Source: CBDBLK01 sp965215445 (GTDB lineage: Bacteria > Bdellovibrionota > Bacteriovoracia > Bacteriovoracales > Bacteriovoracaceae). Taken from it: 64,000 nucleotides of DNA. Shown in pieces: positions 16,886-24,689 of the stretch (within the stretch, counting starts at the first letter, position 1; each line of letters starts with the position of its first letter). The notes beneath the pieces are model-generated. The model was not told the DNA's origin and searched no databases. It was given only the letters and a program-made list of their open reading frames with translations. The stretch spans positions 1,302,001 through 1,366,000 of the forward strand of contig CBDCDT010000002.1 in NCBI GenBank assembly GCA_965215445.1. The letters run 5' to 3'. A program made the translations under genes and the position numbers.

Positions 16886-17742
16886 GCGTAGGCAACGAGA
16901 GACGCCTGCAAAAAGTCGAGATAGGGTACTTTCCACTTTTCTTTTTCGTTGTGAATTTCGTGAAAAGCACCTTCAAATTGTTTTAGCGTAAAAGACTTTT
17001 CTACTTTCGTAAAATAATGGATTAAAGAGGGAACATCAATCACGCGGTCTTCACTTCCCACGGTGACAAAGGCCGGACATTGAGGCCCTAGCGGACGAGC
17101 AAAGACACTTTTGGCAGTTTTAACCATTTGTAATAAAAGTCTGGAATGCAAACGCAAGTGATTGAGAGAATCAGCGAGGTAGAGTTCTTTTATCTTGAGG
17201 TCATGAGAGAGAAGACCGATGTCAACCAATCCTCCCAACCGGACACTCATCTCAAAATTGGCCAATTTATTCAAGATTTTTTGAGGGGCGCGGCCTACAA
17301 GTTTCCCCGCCATACCTGTAAAACCGACGGGGGGAGCATTCATAAAAATGGCCTTAAGGCCGGATTGAAGCGCACTACCTTTAATGATTGTTTGTAAAGC
17401 ATGGGCGGTGATGAGAGCGCCCATGGAATGACCGAAAAGGACGAAGTTTTGCATTTGATAATTTGTTTTTAAGTAGTGAAGTATTTCCTTCAAATCCTGC
17501 GCATAATCCGAGAAATTTTCAATATAGGTACAGGCCCCCGTACTTTGTCCATGGCCGCGCAAATCGTATTGAAAGAGATGAAAATGGTCTGAAAATAAAT
17601 CTTGAAGATAGGGGTGTCTGCCCGAATGTTCACCTATACCGTGAATCGCAATAAGCCAAGATGAGACATGGGGCCGGCGGGATAAAATTACCCGAGCGTG
17701 AAGTTCAGGCCCGTCGCGCGTTTGAAGCGTAATATTTTTCAT
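16882..17742 (-). CDS. Monoacylglycerol lipase-like alpha/beta hydrolase
   Basis: This is a serine hydrolase of the monoglyceride lipase/lysophospholipase (PldB, Hydrolase_4) group. The oxyanion motif HGIGEHSGR, the YDLRGHGQS block, nucleophile Ser106 in GHSMG, Asp232 in GSEDRV and His261 in GAFHEIHNE form the expected triad. At 286 residues without signal peptide it is probably cytoplasmic. It shares its family with the gene at 18154-19182, in the same orientation, with an unrelated small gene between them. Substrate is inferred from family only. Confidence 0.85.
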   Translation of the reverse strand: MKNITLQTRDGPELHARVILSRRPHVSSWLIAIHGIGEHSGRHPYLQDLFSDHFHLFQYDLRGHGQSTGACTYIENFSDYAQDLKEILHYLKTNYQMQNFVLFGHSMGALITAHALQTIIKGSALQSGLKAIFMNAPPVGFTGMAGKLVGRAPQKILNKLANFEMSVRLGGLVDIGLLSHDLKIKELYLADSLNHLRLHSRLLLQMVKTAKSVFARPLGPQCPAFVTVGSEDRVIDVPSLIHYFTKVEKSFTLKQFEGAFHEIHNEKEKWKVPYLDFLQASLVAYA

Positions 17743-17785
17743 CTCTATGTGGACAATAATTGAGAGAATGGTAAAATGTCTAGGT

Positions 17786-18157
17786 ATGTACTGTCCTGTT
17801 TGTTTAAATCAAAGTCTTACTGTTTCCTCCCAGGGAGTTGTCCACGTTGTCATTAACGGAAAGCAAAGGGACAATGGGCGTTTTCTCTTTTCCATGCTTC
17901 CCAAAGACCAAAAAAAACTGGTCAATGATTTTAAGGGCAAAGTAGACGAATTTTTTCAATGGTATACTCAGCTCGCCAATCACGGGCCGATTGCCAAAGT
18001 TGAACTCTTGACTTCCGATATGAAATGCAAGAAGGGATGTCGTTTTCCCACACAGTCTCGCTTTTCTGCGGTTAACGTGATTCTTTCAGAGGGAGTCATT
18101 TCCAGAATTGTCCAAGAGTATGGCCAAAAATACGGCGTTATGGTCAAGCTGAGTTAA
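17786..18157 (+). CDS. Small CxxC protein, unknown function
   Basis: The 123-residue product begins MYCPVCLNQSLTVSSQGVVHV, with a CPVC pair and a second cysteine cluster (MKCKKGC), so a small zinc-binding fold is possible. I do not recognise the family. The frame is open from ATG at 17747, but a promoter-like TGGACA (17750) and TAAAAT (17772) with 16-nt spacing lies inside that extension, so I prefer ATG 17786, which would leave almost no leader. It overlaps the convergent hydrolase gene at its 3' end by 4 nt. Confidence 0.55.
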   Translation: MYCPVCLNQSLTVSSQGVVHVVINGKQRDNGRFLFSMLPKDQKKLVNDFKGKVDEFFQWYTQLANHGPIAKVELLTSDMKCKKGCRFPTQSRFSAVNVILSEGVISRIVQEYGQKYGVMVKLS

Positions 18158-19182
18158 GCGGACTTTCTTATCGGATTGAGTGCCCTGATTTTAGGTTTTG
18201 CGTATTCCTCTATTCCTCGGATTTCTCTCAAAAACTTGCGCACTTGGACAACAGCTCGGCCTCGAATGGAATCAACTTCTTGAAAAATTTCGTGATGGCC
18301 TTCCTTCAAGCGGATCAACCTGCTATTTTGAACTGTTCCAGAAAAGCGTTCTTGAAATTCGGGGCAGGACAAGCGGTCCCGCCCGGCCTGCATAACCAGG
18401 ATGGGTGTTCTTAAATTTTTAATCTGTCCGAAAATTTTGCGGGAATTTTTTATGACTTCGTAAAACCATTTTACGGAGGGAGGATGAAATCTGGTTTGAG
18501 GATAAAGTTTTTCAAAATAGCGATGTTGGAGAATCCGGCGGTGATGGCCCATTGCTGAGTTGTGTTTAAAAAGTTTTCCCAAACGGCAATATTGGTTTTG
18601 AAAAGGCCTTTCTCCAAGTCCCAGGTATTGAAGGATTTTTAAAAACGTCAGCATGATGATTTCAGGGATCGTTCCTATATTGAGTTTAAAGGTGGGAGCA
18701 GAAAAAATAGCGCCATCAAATAAACGATCTTCTCTTAGCATGGCATCCAGGCCAATGAGACACCCCACATCCTGGCCCAAAAAGATGCAAGTGTTATAGC
18801 TTTTTTGTGATTGCGAATCTTTTATCAGGGAAATCAGGTCATCCGCATAGCTTTCAAATTTTTCAATATGATTTGCCGGAAAATTGAGACGGGGGGGGGA
18901 AGAAAGGCCTTGCCCTCGGTGGTCCAGGACCATGAAGTCAAATCCTTCCCCCGCAAGTTCGGTGATGAGTTCCACATATTTGAAACTAGATTCTCCAACT
19001 CCCGGGCCAATGACCAGCAAACGGTGGTTGGTTTCTTTGGAAAAAAATTTGGCGTGAATGATAGAATGAGGGGGGTGATAAAGATAGCGGGATTGTCCAT
19101 TTTTCAAAAAAAACTTGACCAATTCATACTGAGAGGAAGTTTCATCGCGGGATTCTGTATTGTTTGCTTTCCTCAAGAACAT
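18154..19182 (-). CDS. Alpha/beta hydrolase with Asp at the nucleophile position
   Basis: The fold and layout match the lysophospholipase/monoglyceride lipase group: GPGVGESS oxyanion region, LDHRGQGLSS, Asp269 in QAGRDRL and His297 in KEGHHEIF. The nucleophile elbow, however, reads LGQDVGCL, so the expected Ser is Asp138. Asp nucleophiles are normal in haloalkane dehalogenases and epoxide hydrolases but not in this family. The rest of the triad is intact, so either chemistry has changed or the enzyme is inactive. At 342 residues it is longer than its neighbour paralogue, with extra N- and C-terminal segments. No signal peptide is visible. Confidence 0.75.
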   Translation of the reverse strand: MFLRKANNTESRDETSSQYELVKFFLKNGQSRYLYHPPHSIIHAKFFSKETNHRLLVIGPGVGESSFKYVELITELAGEGFDFMVLDHRGQGLSSPPRLNFPANHIEKFESYADDLISLIKDSQSQKSYNTCIFLGQDVGCLIGLDAMLREDRLFDGAIFSAPTFKLNIGTIPEIIMLTFLKILQYLGLGERPFQNQYCRLGKLFKHNSAMGHHRRILQHRYFEKLYPQTRFHPPSVKWFYEVIKNSRKIFGQIKNLRTPILVMQAGRDRLSCPEFQERFSGTVQNSRLIRLKEGHHEIFQEVDSIRGRAVVQVRKFLREIRGIEEYAKPKIRALNPIRKSA

Positions 19183-19290
19183 AGTTTTTATCCCAAAGTA
19201 ACTTTATTTATTCTAAGTTTAATTGTCTAGGTGCGCAAGTAGGAAATTTTCTTATTGACAAAACCAATTTTTTTTATCAAAAGGGGCCTT

Positions 19291-20553
19291 ATGGTTTTAA
19301 AAATTTTTACTCTTCTCACTTGTCTCATCGTCTTTTGCAACTGCACTTTACAGGGCCTTTTTTTTCCTTCTGCCCATATTGTCAACGCCCGTGAACATTT
19401 AGACAAACCCTATGTGATTTTGGTTTCCATTGACGGTTATCGTTTCGATTACAATAAAAAATTTGGGCCACCTCACCTTTCCACTTTTTTCAAAGATGGC
19501 GTTTGGAGCAAAGGCCTGATTCCCATTTTTCCAAGTAAAACTTTTCCCAATCACTACAGTATTGTCACCGGCCTTAAGGCCTCCCATCACGGTATTGTCG
19601 CCAATGTCTTTTGGGATTCCAAAAGGAAGGAAGTATACCGTCCGGGAAAAGCGAGTCGGGATGGAAGCTGGTATGGAGGAGAACCCATTTGGATAGCGGC
19701 GAGCAAACAAGGCATGTTGTCGGCCACTTATTTTTGGGTGGGAAGTGATGCCAATATCCAAAACCTTTATCCGACTTATTACTATCGTTACAATAGGGGA
19801 GTTTCCAACGCTAAAAGAGTTGAACAAGTTATCAATTGGATCGAGCTTCCCGCCGAGAAAAGGCCTCATTTTATAACATTGTATTTTAACAGCGTGGATT
19901 CAGCAGGGCACAGATATTCTCCAGACTCAGAGCAAGTAAGGAAGGCCGTCTTGGGCGTCGATCGCTCTCTAAAAAAGCTCTTTGACGGGGTTTCCGCCAC
20001 CAAATTGCCGGTTAATATTATCGTTGTTTCCGATCACGGCATGGAAACTTATACGAAAGAAAGCACTCTTTATCTTGGCGATTATATTTCTCTTCAAGGA
20101 GTCCACATGGTGGGAGAAGGCGCACATTCCCTGCTCTATATAGAAAACCGTGAGAGGGAAAAAACTATCTACCAGAAACTTAAACAAGTTAAAGAGATTC
20201 AAACCTACAGGCCGGAAGAAATGCCCGAGCGTTACGGGTACTCAAAAGGCCCGCGCGTAGGGGATTTAATTTTATCTCCAAACCCTGGATATTATTTGCG
20301 CCGCCTTCGCCCCAAAAAAAACAGGGCTTCCAAAACGGTCAAACCAAAAGGAACGCATGGGTATGACCCAGAAAAAAGTATAAATATGAACGGCATTTTC
20401 TTTGCCAAAGGCCCCAATATCAACCCTTTGGGCGAGATTCCAGCTTTTGAAAATATTCACATCTATCCCCTCATCATGGATATTTTAGGGCTTGAAATAA
20501 AAACTCCCATTGATGGAAAAAGAGAAGTCCTCTCGAAGCTTATCCGTAAGTAG
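19291..20553 (+). CDS. Exported nucleotide pyrophosphatase/phosphodiesterase (NPP family)
   Basis: This alkaline-phosphatase-superfamily enzyme hydrolyses phosphodiester or pyrophosphate bonds with two metal ions. Visible are SIDGYRFDY (metal Asp), PSKTFPNH with the nucleophilic Thr, VDSAGHRY, VSDHGM and GTHGYDP, all characteristic of ENPP enzymes. The ATG at 19291, after AAGGGG, gives an N-terminal signal MVLKIFTLLTCLIVF, so the protein is periplasmic or outside the cell; a TTG at 19255 would add 12 residues. Bacterial members often act on nucleotides or phospholipid headgroups; the substrate is unknown. Its 3' end overlaps the EVE gene by 14 nt. Confidence 0.85.
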   Translation: MVLKIFTLLTCLIVFCNCTLQGLFFPSAHIVNAREHLDKPYVILVSIDGYRFDYNKKFGPPHLSTFFKDGVWSKGLIPIFPSKTFPNHYSIVTGLKASHHGIVANVFWDSKRKEVYRPGKASRDGSWYGGEPIWIAASKQGMLSATYFWVGSDANIQNLYPTYYYRYNRGVSNAKRVEQVINWIELPAEKRPHFITLYFNSVDSAGHRYSPDSEQVRKAVLGVDRSLKKLFDGVSATKLPVNIIVVSDHGMETYTKESTLYLGDYISLQGVHMVGEGAHSLLYIENREREKTIYQKLKQVKEIQTYRPEEMPERYGYSKGPRVGDLILSPNPGYYLRRLRPKKNRASKTVKPKGTHGYDPEKSINMNGIFFAKGPNINPLGEIPAFENIHIYPLIMDILGLEIKTPIDGKREVLSKLIRK

Positions 20554-21013
20554 TGACAATATATTCAAATTCTGTTTGGGCCACCGGAGTGATAGAAAGA
20601 CGGTTGCCTTTCTGAAGAACTTTCATATTTTTTAGACGCGTCTGTTTTTTGAGTACTTCGAGACTCACCAGTCGGGAAAATTGTTTTTTAAATTTGACAT
20701 CAACCATCACCCAACGAGGATTGTCGAGGGAAGATTTGGGATCAAAATAGGGGGATTGTGAATCAAATGCGGTGTGGTCGGGATAGCTTTCTCTGGATAC
20801 TTCGGCAATTCCAGCAATTCCCGGAGGAGTGGCGTTGGAGTGGTAAAAAAGAACCAGGTCGCCTTTTTTCATTTCATCGCGCATGAAATTGCGGGCCTGA
20901 TAATTTCTCACTCCATCCCAACACTCTGTCTGCCTTGGTGCTTTTTTTAAGTCTTCAATGCTAAAGACATCTGGCTCAGACTTCATAAGCCAGTGTCTTT
21001 TTTTACGTTTCAT
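20540..21013 (-). CDS. EVE-domain protein (thymocyte nuclear protein 1-like)
   Basis: The 157-residue protein is an EVE domain, a PUA-like fold that binds modified bases in nucleic acids. Matches are WLMKSEPDVFSIEDL at the N-terminus, WDGVRNYQARNFMRDEM, GDLVLFYHSN and GIAGIAEV. The ATG at 21013 has a GGAGG within the end of speE, which it overlaps by 11 nt, so it is probably translated from the same mRNA as the polyamine genes. Function in bacteria is not well defined. Confidence 0.88.
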   Translation of the reverse strand: MKRKKRHWLMKSEPDVFSIEDLKKAPRQTECWDGVRNYQARNFMRDEMKKGDLVLFYHSNATPPGIAGIAEVSRESYPDHTAFDSQSPYFDPKSSLDNPRWVMVDVKFKKQFSRLVSLEVLKKQTRLKNMKVLQKGNRLSITPVAQTEFEYIVTTYG

Positions 21014-21875
21014 CTTTGAGGCATCCTCCAATATTTTCCAATATGAATTGTGGGAGTGCAAACGCACTTTGGTGAATTTGTTCGTTGTAATACTTAAATT
21101 TGAGGTTGCAAGACTTGACTCGTTGGGGATCAAATCCTTTTGTAGGATTTTTTTTGAGAGAGGCAAATGAAAAAGACCACAGTCCACCCGGATAGGTTAA
21201 ATTGCTAAAATTATAAAGAGAGACGAGGGGGAAATTGCGGTTTAAAATTTCCAGTAAGCTCTTTTGCATTTCCAATTCATACCAAGGGCTTTCCGCCTGA
21301 GAGACGACAATACCATCTTCTTTGAGACATCCTATTAAATTAAGGTAAAACTCTTCGCCAAAAAGGGGAGTGGCCGGCCCAATGGGGTCTGTAGAATCGA
21401 CTAAAATAACGTCAAATTTTTCAGACTTGCTGGAAGTCTTTTTGACAAACTCTACTCCGTCTCCAATCACAAGGCGTGTTTTGGGGTGGTCAAAACCACG
21501 AGCGCACAGAGGGATATATTTGCGACAGGCATCGACGACCATACCATCAATTTCGACAACAACACATTCCTCTACAGATGAATGTCGGCAGACTTCGCGC
21601 GCAGTTCCCCCATCACCTCCTCCAATGACTAAAACTTTTTTAGGATTGGGATGGACAAACAGGGGAACGTGCGCCATCATTTCGTGGTAAACAAATTCAT
21701 CCTTTTCGGTCACCATGACCAAACCATCGTTGAGCAGCATCCTGCCGTAATATTGGGTTTCAACAATATCGACATATTGAAAATCACTTTTTCCACTAAA
21801 CAAAACATTTTGTGCTTTGTAGTGCATCTCCAAAAAATCTTCGTGTTTTTCCTCTATCCAAAGATTTGATTTCAT
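21003..21875 (-). CDS. speE: Spermidine synthase
   Basis: SpeE transfers the aminopropyl group of decarboxylated SAM to putrescine. The 290-residue protein has QYYGRMLLNDGLVMVTEKDEF, the SAM-type loop VLVIGGGDGGTAREV, the acidic DVILVDSTDP motif containing the catalytic Asp, and YPGGLWSFSFAS. It directly follows the AdoMet decarboxylase gene with a 4-nt overlap, so both enzymes of the pathway are made together. No ornithine or arginine decarboxylase is in the window. Confidence 0.95.
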   Translation of the reverse strand: MKSNLWIEEKHEDFLEMHYKAQNVLFSGKSDFQYVDIVETQYYGRMLLNDGLVMVTEKDEFVYHEMMAHVPLFVHPNPKKVLVIGGGDGGTAREVCRHSSVEECVVVEIDGMVVDACRKYIPLCARGFDHPKTRLVIGDGVEFVKKTSSKSEKFDVILVDSTDPIGPATPLFGEEFYLNLIGCLKEDGIVVSQAESPWYELEMQKSLLEILNRNFPLVSLYNFSNLTYPGGLWSFSFASLKKNPTKGFDPQRVKSCNLKFKYYNEQIHQSAFALPQFILENIGGCLKDET

Positions 21876-22807
21876 TCACAATCCTCCGCTTTTTCATAAG
21901 CGTTACTTTCTTTGTAAAAGCAACGAAAGTCTACATTATATCCGTTGGAAAGGCGTTCGCCAGAATGGTTGACTTGGAAATAGGGCCTTGCAAAACGAGG
22001 GGGGTGGCGATTGTTGAAAGTCATCAAATCAAACGAATTGGGGTTAAAAATGTCGAGCAGGTGGTGAAAAACTTTTTCAATTGAAGCGTCTATGGGAAGA
22101 TTTGTTTCAAAGCTGGCGTAGGATGACAAACCTTGAGGAGTTATATGGATGGTATAATAGCTTTCATCCTTAATGGCATTGAGGCTGTAGCCATAGGGGC
22201 TGAAACAAAAATCATCAACGCTAAAATCTCCCAAAGCACCTTCAAAAAGAAAATGAGATCGAATTTCTTCGGGCCTTATATCAGGACGGGTTAAAAAATT
22301 GGCAAAACCCTGGTTCAGGTCGTACATGAGAAGTTCGGTGGTGGCATCGTTTTCATCGGGATGAAAAGGTTTGTTTGAATGAAACAACAAATTGTGATGC
22401 CCATGGACTTTGCCAAACCTCAAGGCCTTGCCGTCAATCAAGGTACGCATCTTTTCTGCGTCGCTATAAAAATCGGAAGGTTGTAAATGGGAAAGGTATT
22501 CATTTTTCCTTTGAAAAATAAGTGATTTTATATGTTCTGCTCCAACCTCTTTTACAAAATGCAATACCGACTCAATTAAACGTGTTTGCCCACAGGTCAG
22601 GAGAAGAATCCGGTCGTTCCAAATGAACATGCCCGACTCGGACAAAAGAAGGGCCTTGAGGCGGGAGTTTTTCATTTCAGACAAAATACTGGCACCAGAA
22701 GGACGAAGCATGGCGGCATAGCGCTGAGAAGACCAATTTAGCAACGTGTCAACCTTTTCGCTGACGACAATTTCAACTTTTTTTTCGGCCCCTTCAAAAA
22801 AAGACAA
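21872..22807 (-). CDS. S-adenosylmethionine decarboxylase, class 2 (eukaryotic type)
   Basis: The enzyme is a self-cleaving pyruvoyl decarboxylase that supplies decarboxylated SAM for SpeE. It matches the eukaryotic (class 2) form, not SpeD/SpeH of most bacteria: N-terminal FFEGAEK with both active-site Glu residues, the processing site LSE/SGMF (Ser58 becomes pyruvoyl), LLTCGQT with Cys72, and YGYSLNA with TIHITP (Ser208, His221). Numbering uses TTG at 22807, which has the SD GGAGGGG and gives MSFFEGAEK, close to the human N-terminus; a TTG four codons upstream lacks an SD. At 311 residues the length fits class 2 (about 330). The putrescine-site residues I did not check. Confidence 0.9.
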   Translation of the reverse strand: MSFFEGAEKKVEIVVSEKVDTLLNWSSQRYAAMLRPSGASILSEMKNSRLKALLLSESGMFIWNDRILLLTCGQTRLIESVLHFVKEVGAEHIKSLIFQRKNEYLSHLQPSDFYSDAEKMRTLIDGKALRFGKVHGHHNLLFHSNKPFHPDENDATTELLMYDLNQGFANFLTRPDIRPEEIRSHFLFEGALGDFSVDDFCFSPYGYSLNAIKDESYYTIHITPQGLSSYASFETNLPIDASIEKVFHHLLDIFNPNSFDLMTFNNRHPPRFARPYFQVNHSGERLSNGYNVDFRCFYKESNAYEKAEDCE

Positions 22808-22913
22808 ATTCCCCTCCAAAAAAGTGTTTTAAAGAAATCATTTATTCCCTTTTGAAAGGCCCTTCAATGCGTACCGCATTAAAAAACTTCTTTCATTCGG
22901 TGGTATTATTTTT

Positions 22914-23957
22914 ATGATGAAGCAAAATTTTACCTTTTTGGCCCTTCTTTTAAGTTCTGGTCTGGTTTTAAGGGCAAATGCCGACCCTGCACCATCCTCG
23001 GCCTTTGACGTCTCTGTTATCCGTTCACAATTTGCCAGTTGGGGCGTTGATCCCAACAACAAAACTTCGAGTATTAATTTGCTTGAGGCGTGGCGGAAAT
23101 ATAAAAGAAGCAAAGAAATTGTTATTGCTGTGGTTGATACTGGAATTGACCCCAATCACGTTTATCTCAAGAAAAATATTTTTGCTTATCAAGGCCAGTT
23201 AGGCCCGCTCAATTACGGTGTTGATTTTTCTCAAAAGTTGAAAACTTCTCTTACCCCCTTCGATCAGCACGGACATGGAACTCATATTTCGGGCACGATC
23301 AAAAGCGTTTTTCCCAAAATTAAATTGCTCACTCTCAAATACTACAATCCCAATGCCACTGGCCGGGAAAATCTTATGTTTACAATCAAGGCCCTGGAAT
23401 ATGCCGTCGAAAAAGGTGTTGACGTCATCAACTATTCGGGAGGTGGCCCCGAGCCTTCCGTCGAAGAATTTAACATTCTCAGACGGGCCAGGGAAAAAAA
23501 TATTTTGATTGTTGCCGCTGCCGGAAACGAAAGCTCGAACATTGATGTCCGTATCAATGCCTACTATCCCGCAAGTTATAATTTGAGCAATATTATTTCA
23601 GTCACTGCCCACGATAAAAACTTGAAGATTCTGTCCTCTTCCAATTGGGGTAAGGAAAAGGTTGACCTGGGGGCACCGGGACATCAAATTAATGCCTCAT
23701 TACCCAACAATAAAAAGGGCCATCTCACGGGTACCAGCCAGGCCACTGCCTTTGTCTCAGGTGTGGCAGGACTTTTGAAATCCCAGTTTCCCAAGCTTAA
23801 ACCAAAAGAGATTAAAAGCATCATCCAGTCTTCGGCCAAAAAAGAAATGACTTTGATTGGAAAATGTTTTTCTCAAGGCAGACTTGAAGCAGCTCAGGCC
23901 GTTGCTTCCGCCATACGCCGGATGGCCTCTAAAAAATCCCCGACCAAGACCAAATAA
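22914..23957 (+). CDS. Secreted subtilisin-like serine protease (S8)
   Basis: The 347-residue protein has a signal peptide (MMKQNFTFLALLLSSGLVLRANA) and an S8 peptidase domain with catalytic Asp in VVDTGIDPNH, His in HGHGTHISG, oxyanion Asn in AAAGNESS and Ser in GTSQATAFVSGV. Only about 50 residues separate the signal peptide from the catalytic core, so an I9-type inhibitory prodomain is absent or very short. There is no C-terminal extension beyond a basic tail (MASKKSPTKTK). Secretion to periplasm or outside is inferred. It is divergent from the AdoMetDC gene, with an inverted repeat AATGCG-TAC-CGCATT (22866-22880) between them. Confidence 0.92.
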   Translation: MMKQNFTFLALLLSSGLVLRANADPAPSSAFDVSVIRSQFASWGVDPNNKTSSINLLEAWRKYKRSKEIVIAVVDTGIDPNHVYLKKNIFAYQGQLGPLNYGVDFSQKLKTSLTPFDQHGHGTHISGTIKSVFPKIKLLTLKYYNPNATGRENLMFTIKALEYAVEKGVDVINYSGGGPEPSVEEFNILRRAREKNILIVAAAGNESSNIDVRINAYYPASYNLSNIISVTAHDKNLKILSSSNWGKEKVDLGAPGHQINASLPNNKKGHLTGTSQATAFVSGVAGLLKSQFPKLKPKEIKSIIQSSAKKEMTLIGKCFSQGRLEAAQAVASAIRRMASKKSPTKTK

Positions 23958-24609
23958 AAGCGTAAACGATCATGGCCATACACATGATGGAAGCACTCAA
24001 GAAGAATAATTTGATGGGGAAAAAATAGCTTTTTAACCATAGGTCAAGGCCTGCCCGTCTCAAATAATTCTTTGGCCAAAAAGATTTTGGAGGCGAGTGC
24101 CCCCACATTTTTTGTTGCCCAATTTTGGCCGCTTCAATATTTCTCTTTAGGGAAACAGTCGAAATATCCGATAAAAGGGCCAAATCACCCCCTTCTTTTG
24201 CATAGGCCTCAATCAGAAGTTTTGCTTCCAGAAAAAAAAGTTCCTTCTTTTTTTCACTGGCACGATCCCGCTTGTGAGAAAAATGATCAGTTAAAATTTC
24301 AAAACGCCGTTTCAAGTGGCCCAAATAACGTTTATGTTTTTTTTTCAAAAAGTGCCGCTCTTTCGGAAGTAAACGCTCAAGAAAACCTCGTTCTGCGTTA
24401 TAGTCGGATTCCATTTCAAAAAATGAGCGCTCCCCAAAGGGTTCTCCCAGCAAATCCACCCAAAATTGATAGCTACAAGACTCACATTCTCGTTCTGTGA
24501 TAAAAAGACTACCACATTGGGGGCAGCGGCCTTTGATTTCAATTTCGTCCAGTGGTCGTTGTGGATGGCGAACCTTCAATGACGTTCGCTTGGAAACTTC
24601 CTGTCCCAT
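23929..24609 (-). CDS. Zinc-ribbon protein with C-terminal membrane anchor
   Basis: The 226-residue product has an N-terminal ribbon CPQC...CESC (residues about 29-46), a long charged helical middle part rich in Lys/Arg/Glu, and a C-terminal hydrophobic segment (LFFLSASIMCMAMIVYAFIW) that would make it tail-anchored. No family is recognised. It overlaps the end of the protease gene convergently by 29 nt and is divergent from lnt. Confidence 0.7.
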   Translation of the reverse strand: MGQEVSKRTSLKVRHPQRPLDEIEIKGRCPQCGSLFITERECESCSYQFWVDLLGEPFGERSFFEMESDYNAERGFLERLLPKERHFLKKKHKRYLGHLKRRFEILTDHFSHKRDRASEKKKELFFLEAKLLIEAYAKEGGDLALLSDISTVSLKRNIEAAKIGQQKMWGHSPPKSFWPKNYLRRAGLDLWLKSYFFPIKLFFLSASIMCMAMIVYAFIWSWSGIF

Positions 24610-24689
24610 ATTTTTAGCCTAGCGCCAAAAAGGGCCATTTGGCAACGAATCACCCTATTTTTGATGGAAATTATCGTATATACTTTTCA

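Noticed and set aside
22866..22880. Inverted repeat AATGCG-TAC-CGCATT as a terminator
   Set aside because: It lies between two divergent genes, so no transcript ends there; the arms are only 6 bp. At most a weak operator.
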